From positions 79,950 to 143,949 of the forward strand of contig NZ_JAHLLW010000008.1 of the NCBI RefSeq assembly GCF_019426345.1: a stretch of 64,000 bases of DNA, given 5' to 3'. Source of the DNA: Marinomonas lutimaris. Lineage in GTDB: Bacteria > Pseudomonadota > Gammaproteobacteria > Pseudomonadales > Marinomonadaceae. The position numbers and the translations under genes are program-made. Numbering within the stretch: the first letter of the stretch is position 1; the number at the start of each line of letters is the position of its first letter. Under the pieces are notes generated by a model, which was not told the origin of the DNA, did no database searches, and saw only the letters and a program-made list of their open reading frames with translations. Shown here one piece after another: positions 57,888-64,000 of this stretch.

Positions 57888-59342
57888 GTGACCTCATCGG
57901 GCCCAACTTCATTTTTTTGGTTTGATTTTGAAACAACCGGAACGGACCCTGCACGAGATCGTCCTATGCAATTTGCAGGAATTAGAACCGATCTTGATTT
58001 TAATCCGATCGGCGAGCCAATTATGTTTTATTGCCGCTTAGCAGAAGATGTTCTACCTCAGCCAGACGCATGTTTGTTGACAGGGATTAGCCCTCAAGAT
58101 GCGAACCGTGAAGGCTTGTGCGAAGCAGAATTTATGCAGGCTGTAGAGGCTGAACTTTCGCAGCCTGGTACTTGCGCTTTAGGTTATAACACCATTCGCT
58201 TTGATGACGAAGTTGTGCGTTATGGTTTTTATCGTAACTTTATTGATCCTTATGCGAGAGAGTGGCAGAGCAACTGTTCTCGCTGGGACATGATCGACTT
58301 AGTGCGTATGACGTACGCCATGCGTCCGGAAGGCATTGTTTGGCCAAAAGGCGAAGATGGTCAGGTTTCTATGAAGTTAGAAGCGCTAACGAAAGCCAAT
58401 GGTATTGCTCATGAGCAAGCCCACGATGCGTTATCTGATGTTTATGGAACCATTGAAATAGCGAAACTAATTCGTAGCAAGCAGCCTAAATTGTTTGCCT
58501 ACTATTTTAAAATGCGCCAGAAGCACGAACTACAACAATTTATTGATGTGGCGAGGTTAAAGCCTTTTTTACATATCTCAGGTATGTTTGGTCAGGCTAG
58601 AAATTATTCCGCTTTTGTTGTCCCAATAGCGCCACATCCAACCAACAAAAACGGTGTGATTGTGTATGATCTCATGGCGGATGCTCAGCCATTGATTGAT
58701 TTAAGTGTGGAAGAGATTCGCTATCGAGTTTTTACTCGTCAAGAAGAGCTTGGGGATCTAGAGCGGTTGCCTTTAAAAGTGATTCACTACAATAAATCTC
58801 CAGCTGTCGCACCGGCAACATTTTTGAAAGATGCTGACGTAGTTAAGCGTCTTGCCTTGGATGGTTCGGTATGTCGTCATAATCTTGCCATCATAAAAGG
58901 GCATGCTGGTTTGGCGGCTAAGCTTAGTGATGTATTTGTGCAAGAAGACCGACCAATACACAAAGACCCTGATGTTATGCTGTATTCTGGTGGTTTTTTC
59001 TCTCGTGAAGATAAGGTAAGGATGGAAAAAATTCGAACGACGCCCGCTGATAGTTTATCAGAATTGGCTATGTCGTTTGATGATCGTCGTTTGCCAGAAA
59101 TGTTGATGCGTTATATCGGTCGAAATTACCCTGATCAACTAAATGAATCTCAGCGTGTTGAATGGGAAGAGTATCGTCAGGTGCGCTTGCTTGAAAAAGA
59201 TGGTGGTGGCTCTATTAATATGGAACAGTATTTTGATCGACTGAACCAAATAGCTCAAACGCCAGATTTACCTGCTGCAAAACAAATTATGCTACAAGAT
59301 CTGGCTGACTACGCTCAAAGCATTTATCCGCTGGCTATATAA
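57888..59342 (+). CDS. sbcB: Exodeoxyribonuclease I SbcB
   Basis: 484 residues. It digests single-stranded DNA 3' to 5' in repair and recombination. DEDD motifs: Asp and Glu in FFWFDFETTGTD (about 10-20), Asp in YNTIRFDDE (about 106), and the final Asp near HDALSDVYGT (about 180-190). The SH3-like and helical C-terminal parts are present by length. GTG 57888 has AGGA upstream. Followed by the AI-2E gene after 9 bp. Confidence 0.95.
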   Translation: MTSSGPTSFFWFDFETTGTDPARDRPMQFAGIRTDLDFNPIGEPIMFYCRLAEDVLPQPDACLLTGISPQDANREGLCEAEFMQAVEAELSQPGTCALGYNTIRFDDEVVRYGFYRNFIDPYAREWQSNCSRWDMIDLVRMTYAMRPEGIVWPKGEDGQVSMKLEALTKANGIAHEQAHDALSDVYGTIEIAKLIRSKQPKLFAYYFKMRQKHELQQFIDVARLKPFLHISGMFGQARNYSAFVVPIAPHPTNKNGVIVYDLMADAQPLIDLSVEEIRYRVFTRQEELGDLERLPLKVIHYNKSPAVAPATFLKDADVVKRLALDGSVCRHNLAIIKGHAGLAAKLSDVFVQEDRPIHKDPDVMLYSGGFFSREDKVRMEKIRTTPADSLSELAMSFDDRRLPEMLMRYIGRNYPDQLNESQRVEWEEYRQVRLLEKDGGGSINMEQYFDRLNQIAQTPDLPAAKQIMLQDLADYAQSIYPLAI

Positions 59343-59351
59343 GGAATTTAT

Positions 59352-60386
59352 ATGACTGAACAACATAAAGGCATCCATTGGCTGGTAGGTTTTGCTGCCT
59401 TCGTTATTATTATTGCAGCTCTTAAGGCGGCCTCCCAAATAGTGGTGCCCTTCATGTTGTCGGTTTTTATCGCCATTATTTGCGCCCCTGCGATGTCTAG
59501 TTTGCGACGTCGAAAAGTGCCAACTTGGCTTTCCATTTTATTGGTTGTGTTGGTTATATTAGTTGGAATTAGCTCCATTGCAGTTCTTGTCGGAGCGTCT
59601 TTGGATGACTTTTCTAATCAGTTGCCAAATTACAAGAAACGTTTTGCTGAAGAGGCGTCCAGTATCATTCAGGTCCTGAATGGTTTTGGCTTACATGTCT
59701 CCTACGATCAAGTGAAAGGTTATATTGATCCTTCTGCTCTGATGCAGATGGTAGCGAATGCATTGAGAGGTCTTGGAAGTGCGCTGACAAATTTCATCTT
59801 AGTGGTGATGATTGTTATCTTTATCCTCTTCGAAGCCGTTGAGTTGCCAAAGAAGCTGTCTTTGGCATTTAACGATGCTTCCAAATCAATGGGTAAACTG
59901 GAGTCTTTTACTAAATCGGTTAACCGATACTTAGTGATAAAGACCTTAGTTAGTATGCTAACAGGGGTATTAATTACTTTCTTTATGTGGGTGCTTGGTG
60001 TTGATTTTCCCATTTTGTGGGGTGTCTGCGCGTTTCTTTTAAATTTTGTGCCAAATATCGGATCTATTATTGCCGCAGTTCCAGCTGTATTGCTTGCTTT
60101 TGTTCAATTAGGCAGCTTATCTGCAGGGTTGGTTGCTGGTGTGTTTTTAATGGTGAACCTAATTGTGGGGAATGTGATTGAGCCTCGTTATATGGGCCGT
60201 GGGTTAGGGCTTTCTACATTGGTGGTGTTTCTTTCCTTACTATTATGGGGTTGGGTGTTTGGTCCGGTTGGTATGCTGCTTTCGATACCATTAACCATTA
60301 TTTTGAAGTTGGCCTTTGAGGCAAACCCAAGAATGCATTGGTTGGCGGTACTGATTGACTCGGAAGTGGATGACTCTAAGCGTTAA
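59352..60386 (+). CDS. AI-2E family membrane transporter (PerM/YdiK-like)
   Basis: 344 residues with about eight membrane segments (near 12-30, 33-52, 60-82, 145-165, 200-225, 230-255, 258-280, 300-330) and a periplasmic/cytosolic loop at 85-140. The family motif GxxxGPVGMLLSIPLTI occurs at about 317-333 (FGPVGMLLSIPLTI). The family name comes from TqsA; many members probably export other solutes or sodium, so the substrate is not known. It starts 9 bp after the sbcB stop. Confidence 0.87.
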   Translation: MTEQHKGIHWLVGFAAFVIIIAALKAASQIVVPFMLSVFIAIICAPAMSSLRRRKVPTWLSILLVVLVILVGISSIAVLVGASLDDFSNQLPNYKKRFAEEASSIIQVLNGFGLHVSYDQVKGYIDPSALMQMVANALRGLGSALTNFILVVMIVIFILFEAVELPKKLSLAFNDASKSMGKLESFTKSVNRYLVIKTLVSMLTGVLITFFMWVLGVDFPILWGVCAFLLNFVPNIGSIIAAVPAVLLAFVQLGSLSAGLVAGVFLMVNLIVGNVIEPRYMGRGLGLSTLVVFLSLLLWGWVFGPVGMLLSIPLTIILKLAFEANPRMHWLAVLIDSEVDDSKR

Positions 60387-60560
60387 TAAATGCGTTTTAT
60401 TACGAAGTCGCTAATCTTATTTTTAATGTGGCCTAGCTTATTTCTCATTTATTGTATATACTTCGCCATCAGTTTTTCCTCCGAGAATTTCTAGAGAATT
60501 TCATTAAGGCATGTAAATGATTACAGGCCTTATCCTCACCAAAAAAAGGTACTAATTTAC

Positions 60561-62480
60561 ATGTCTGACGCTGATACTCAGCCTACATTTGATTCGTTGG
60601 GCCTAATCGCCCCTGTTCTTAAAGCGGTTGCTGACCTAGGTTACGAGCAACCATCTGCTATCCAAGCGCAAAGTATTCCATATCTATTAGAAGGTCGAGA
60701 CCTTTTGGGGCAAGCGCAGACGGGTACTGGTAAGACAGCAGCGTTCGCGCTTCCGTTACTGTCTCGCATTGATGTTACAGATAAAACGACACAATTACTT
60801 GTACTGGCTCCAACCCGTGAACTTGCTATTCAGGTTTCTGAAGCATTTCAAAGTTATGCTCGTAATCTTCCAGATTTTCATGTTTTGCCAATTTACGGCG
60901 GCATGTCATACGACACACAACTTCGCCAGCTAAAGCGTGGCGTTCAAGTCGTTGTTGGTACACCTGGTCGTGTTATGGATCACATTCGTCGTAAAACATT
61001 GAAACTAGATGGCCTTAAAGCCTTAGTTCTTGATGAAGCGGATGAGATGTTACGCATGGGATTCATTGACGATGTCGAATGGATTCTTGAGCAAACACCA
61101 CCAACTCGCCAAATCGCTTTGTTCTCTGCGACTATGCCTGCTGTGATTCGTCAGGTGGCTAACCGTCATTTGAACAATCCTAAAGAAGTTAAAATCGTTA
61201 CTAAAACTTCTACGGCGATGACGATTACTCAAAAATACTGGCCAGTAAGCGGTCTGCATAAGCTAGACGCTTTGACTCGTATTCTTGAAATGAACGAACA
61301 CGATGGCATGATCATCTTTGTTCGTACAAAAGCGGCTACAGTAGAGTTGGCTGAAAAGTTAACGGCTCGTGGTCACGCTTGTGAAGCCTTAAATGGTGAC
61401 ATTAGCCAGAATTTGCGTGAACGTACTGTTGATCGTATTAAGAAAGGTCAAATTGACATTCTTGTTGCGACTGACGTTGTAGCTCGTGGTTTGGATGTAG
61501 AGCGCGTAAGTCACGTTGTTAACTACGATATTCCATACGATACAGAATCTTACGTTCACCGTATTGGTCGTACTGGCCGTGCTGGTCGTCTTGGTACAGC
61601 AATCTTGTTTGTTGCTCATCGTGAGCGTCGTATGTTGCAAGCGATTGAGCGTGCCACTCGTCAGCCAATCGAAAGTATGACATTGCCTACAGCTTCAGAT
61701 ATTAATGCGCATCGCGTTAATCGCTTCAAGCAAAGCATTTCAGATACGATGGATAATGAAAATCTTGATTTCTTCCTAGAACTTGTTCAAAGCTACCAGA
61801 AAGAAAACGAAGTTGATCCATTGAAAATGGCGGCTGCTTTGGCTCATATGGCTCAAGGTAAAACACCATTATTGTTATCTGAAATGGAAGTTCGTCAAGA
61901 GCGCAGAGAGCGTCGTGAAGATCGTGACAGCTCTCGTGGTGAGCGCGGAGACCGTGGTGATCGCGGAGACCGTGGTGATCGCGGAGATCGTGCGCCACGT
62001 GAACGTAAGGTTCGTCCAGTTACCGCTGAAGCTATGCCATTAAAGGATGATCCTGATACGTCTATGACGCGTTATGTTGTCCAAGTTGGCTACAGTGATG
62101 GCGTTAAACCTGGCAACATCGTTGGCGCAATCGCTAACGAAGCTGACATTGAAAGCCGTTATATTGGTCATATCGAAATCTATGAAGATTTTGCGACAGT
62201 TGATTTGCCTTCGAACCTAAGTGCTGATGCATTGGGTAAATTGGGTAAAACTCGCATCTGTGGACAGCGTACTGATATTGCTAAGCTAGACAATGCTGAT
62301 GAGTTGAATAAGCGTGCAGCAGCACCTTCTACTCGTAAGCGTCCGGCTGGTGGCGGTGATCGTCGTCCATCTAATGGTGGTGAGCGTCGTCGTCCAAGCG
62401 CTGGCGCTGGTGGCGGTCGTGATCGCGATGCAAATCGCAGCGGCGAACGTCGTCCAAGAGCACCACGTAAAAACGCTTAA
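60561..62480 (+). CDS. deaD: DEAD-box ATP-dependent RNA helicase DeaD (CsdA)
   Basis: 639 residues. All helicase motifs are seen: Q motif (FDSLGLIAPVLKAVADLGYEQPSAIQ), I AQTGTGKT (about 56-63), II DEAD (about 158), III SAT (about 190), and VI HRIGRTGR (about 333-340). A DbpA/CsdA-like RNA-binding domain follows at about 505-575. Between them (about 460-482) lies a low-complexity Arg/Asp/Gly linker with tandem copies. The C-terminus is rich in Arg and Gly (GGGDRRPSNGGERRRPS...). It remodels rRNA and mRNA structure at low temperature. A 174-bp leader precedes it, as for cold-shock helicases. Confidence 0.95.
   Translation: MSDADTQPTFDSLGLIAPVLKAVADLGYEQPSAIQAQSIPYLLEGRDLLGQAQTGTGKTAAFALPLLSRIDVTDKTTQLLVLAPTRELAIQVSEAFQSYARNLPDFHVLPIYGGMSYDTQLRQLKRGVQVVVGTPGRVMDHIRRKTLKLDGLKALVLDEADEMLRMGFIDDVEWILEQTPPTRQIALFSATMPAVIRQVANRHLNNPKEVKIVTKTSTAMTITQKYWPVSGLHKLDALTRILEMNEHDGMIIFVRTKAATVELAEKLTARGHACEALNGDISQNLRERTVDRIKKGQIDILVATDVVARGLDVERVSHVVNYDIPYDTESYVHRIGRTGRAGRLGTAILFVAHRERRMLQAIERATRQPIESMTLPTASDINAHRVNRFKQSISDTMDNENLDFFLELVQSYQKENEVDPLKMAAALAHMAQGKTPLLLSEMEVRQERRERREDRDSSRGERGDRGDRGDRGDRGDRAPRERKVRPVTAEAMPLKDDPDTSMTRYVVQVGYSDGVKPGNIVGAIANEADIESRYIGHIEIYEDFATVDLPSNLSADALGKLGKTRICGQRTDIAKLDNADELNKRAAAPSTRKRPAGGGDRRPSNGGERRRPSAGAGGGRDRDANRSGERRPRAPRKNA
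61944..61991 (+). repeat. 18-bp tandem repeat in deaD
   Basis: Copies of CGCGGAGACCGTGGTGAT begin at 61944 and 61962 and a shortened, altered one at 61980. They encode a Gly-Asp-Arg-rich linker. The copy number can probably change by slippage without breaking the reading frame. Confidence 0.9.
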
Positions 62481-62504
62481 TATGTTTTATTTGTTGTAGC
62501 TTTT

Positions 62505-62539
62505 AAAAAACCGAGTCTATTTATAGATTCGGTTTTTTT
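62505..62539 (+). terminator. Terminator of deaD
   Basis: AAAAAACCGAGTCTA/TAGATTCGGTTTTTT stem (one wobble) with a short loop and a T-run. Confidence 0.88.
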
Positions 62540-62633
62540 ATGTCAGAAAGTTGGGTATTGTCGAATAACCACTTCTGTTAACATTCTTTTGTTGTTATCT
62601 CACTATCTAATACGTTATCTAAAAAGGCCGCTA

Positions 62634-63665
62634 ATGAACGAAATTACTATTATCAAGCCAGATGATTGGCACTTACACTTTCGTGATCAAGACATGTTGC
62701 ATGAAACGGTTCCTGCGACAGCTCGTTGTTTCGAGCGTGCCGTCGTTATGCCAAATTTGGTACCGCCGGTTACGACTGCTGAGCTAGCGTTAAGCTATAA
62801 AGAGCGTATTTTAGCGGCTCGTCCTGCAGGTAGTACTTTTATGCCTATCATGACTATTTACCTAACTGACAAAACCAGCGTTCAAGATATTCAAGATGCG
62901 AAAAAAGCCGGTGTGTTAGCGGCCAAAATGTATCCTGCTGGTGCGACAACCAACTCTGATTCTGGTGTAAATTCCTTGGAGTCTTTGTATCCAGTATTTG
63001 AGGCTTTGGCAGACAACGACATGTTGTTGCTGATTCATGGTGAAGTGACGCAAAAGCACATTGATATTTTTGATCGAGAAAAAGAATTCATTGATCAGCA
63101 TATGGTAAATATCGTTGATCGAGTGCCAAATCTAAAGGTTGTGTTTGAGCACATCACCACGAAAGATGCCGTTGATTTTGTCTTGGCGGCCCGTGATGGT
63201 GTTGCAGCGACAATCACTCCTCAACATTTGTTATTGAATAGAAATGACATGCTAGATGGTGGTGTTCGTCCGCATAATTATTGTTTGCCAGTACTTAAAC
63301 GCAGTACTCACCAGCAAGCTTTGCGTGAAGTGGTTAAATCTGGATCGCCTAAGTTTTTCTTGGGGACGGATTCGGCGCCACATGCTAAACACCGCAAAGA
63401 GTCAGATTGCGGTTGTGCGGGCTGTTATAGTGCTTGGTCTGCGCTTGAGTTGTATACGCAGGTATTTGATGAGCTAGGTGCGCTTGATAAGCTAGAAGGC
63501 TTTGCGAGTCTGTATGGTGCGGACTTCTATGGTTTGCCACGTAATACAGAGAAAGTGACCTTGGTTCGCGAATCTTGGGAAGTGCCTAGCAGTATTACTT
63601 TGCCAAGCGGTGAGCCAATTGTGCCGTTCTTCGCTGGCAAGCAAGTATCTTGGAAGTTAAAATAA
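62634..63665 (+). CDS. pyrC: Dihydroorotase PyrC
   Basis: 343 residues, the E. coli-type class II dihydroorotase. It closes the dihydroorotate ring in pyrimidine synthesis. Zinc ligands are His-x-His in DDWHLHFRD (about 10-17), the carboxylated Lys region AAKMYPAGATTN (about 102-113), later His in HGEVT and FEHITT, and the catalytic Asp in LGTDSAPH (about 248-255). ATG 62634 (MNEITIIKP) has AAAGG ahead and matches the family; the frame from 62589 is too long. Monocistronic. Confidence 0.96.
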   Translation: MNEITIIKPDDWHLHFRDQDMLHETVPATARCFERAVVMPNLVPPVTTAELALSYKERILAARPAGSTFMPIMTIYLTDKTSVQDIQDAKKAGVLAAKMYPAGATTNSDSGVNSLESLYPVFEALADNDMLLLIHGEVTQKHIDIFDREKEFIDQHMVNIVDRVPNLKVVFEHITTKDAVDFVLAARDGVAATITPQHLLLNRNDMLDGGVRPHNYCLPVLKRSTHQQALREVVKSGSPKFFLGTDSAPHAKHRKESDCGCAGCYSAWSALELYTQVFDELGALDKLEGFASLYGADFYGLPRNTEKVTLVRESWEVPSSITLPSGEPIVPFFAGKQVSWKLK

Positions 63666-63701
63666 AGTATTTTACTTAGTAGTAAGTAGTTGAAACTCAA
63701 T

Positions 63702-63734
63702 AAAGCCGAATTCAGAAATGGGTTTGGCTTTTTG
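63702..63734 (+). terminator. Terminator of pyrC
   Basis: AAAGCC...GGCTTT stem with a partly paired inner part and five T following. Confidence 0.7.
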
Positions 63735-63829
63735 TTGTGCTTTGGTATTTTTTAAATAAATAATTCGAAAGGTAAGGAGGCAGACTTATAATTTGATTTG
63801 AGGATTTTATACAAAGAAAAGAAATAAGA

Positions 63830-63914
63830 TGGTGCGGATGGAGAGACTCGAACTCTCACGCCGTGAAGCACTGGAACCTAAATCCAGCGTGTCTACCAAT
63901 TCCACCACATCCGC
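63830..63914 (-). tRNA. tRNA-Leu (anticodon UAG)
   Basis: The reverse strand reads GCGGATG ... CATCCGC with the CCA end encoded. The D-arm, a long variable arm and the T-arm (GTTCGAG) are in place. The anticodon stem CTGGA/TCCAG holds the loop TTTAGGT, giving anticodon TAG and so leucine CUA-type codons. Length 85 nt fits a type II tRNA. The promoter is in the final ~80 bp of the window; no other gene is seen there. Confidence 0.96.
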
Positions 63915-64000
63915 ATGTCGTGTTGACGGGCGAGATCTTACCGATATTTTCTACGGATGCAAGTGTTTTTCGATGAAGTATTTATATTTATTTTTTTAGA

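Noticed and set aside
61926..61995. Repeats in deaD considered as a CRISPR array
   Set aside because: Units are contiguous 18-mers without spacers and encode an in-frame protein linker.

Overview
The window is a chromosomal segment of a gammaproteobacterium. Gene content and order (rpoN/lpt cluster, mla-ibaG-murA-hisGD, zapE-rplM-rpsI-sspAB, lpoA/rsmI, csrA, 4.5S RNA) fit the Oceanospirillales, and the protein sequences look most like Marinomonas. That genus call is recognition by eye, not a search result. Most of the window is ordinary core genome; about 6.7 kb (12.4-19.1 kb) is accessory DNA.

Layout. 0-11.8 kb: the ynjBC-type ABC transporter (permease cut by the window edge), a zinc deacylase-like protein, a UvrD-type helicase, an iron/2-oxoglutarate-type oxygenase, YafJ, a chemoreceptor, and a hisI / pterin-synthase-like pair. 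11.8-12.3 kb: 4.5S SRP RNA with its promoter, and csrA. 12.4-19.1 kb: a degraded prophage-like island. It holds a divergent S24 repressor/Cro pair, an unknown gene, a frameshifted tyrosine recombinase remnant, an AT-rich two-gene cassette behind a good LexA operator, a hairpin-rich leader of C4/P4-immunity style in front of a KilA-N gene, and an excisionase-like antitoxin with a PIN toxin. 19.2-26.8 kb (minus strand): msrB, then yrbG-lptCAB-rpoN-ptsN-ptsO-mgtE-darP. 27-33.9 kb (plus): mlaFEDC, ibaG-murA-hisG-hisD and a small membrane-anchored SRPBCC protein. 33.9-43.7 kb: degS-like protease, Nif3-like protein, yhcB, zapE, rplM-rpsI, sspA-sspB, diaA-yraN-lpoA and rsmI. 43.8-49.8 kb: TPP riboswitch and thiC-thiDE-thiS-thiG-thiH. 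50-64 kb: a Spy/CpxP-like protein, aroA, an aldo/keto reductase, a three-gene signalling operon (periplasmic sensor-like protein, hybrid kinase, HD-GYP regulator), ychJ, sbcB, an AI-2E-family membrane protein, a DeaD helicase, pyrC and tRNA-Leu.

How the parts work together. The lpt and mla blocks run in opposite directions from 26.8 kb and both maintain the outer membrane (LPS export and phospholipid transport). The thi operon makes both halves of thiamine under riboswitch control. The most promising undescribed system is the cassette at 14.34-17.11 kb. An SOS operator overlaps the likely promoter. The first gene encodes a soluble protein with possible similarity to nucleoid-associated proteins. 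The second, sharing one base with it, encodes a protein with three C-terminal membrane segments. With the prophage remnants, RNA switch and toxin-antitoxin pair around it, it looks like a DNA-damage-induced conflict or defence module, but that function is inferred.
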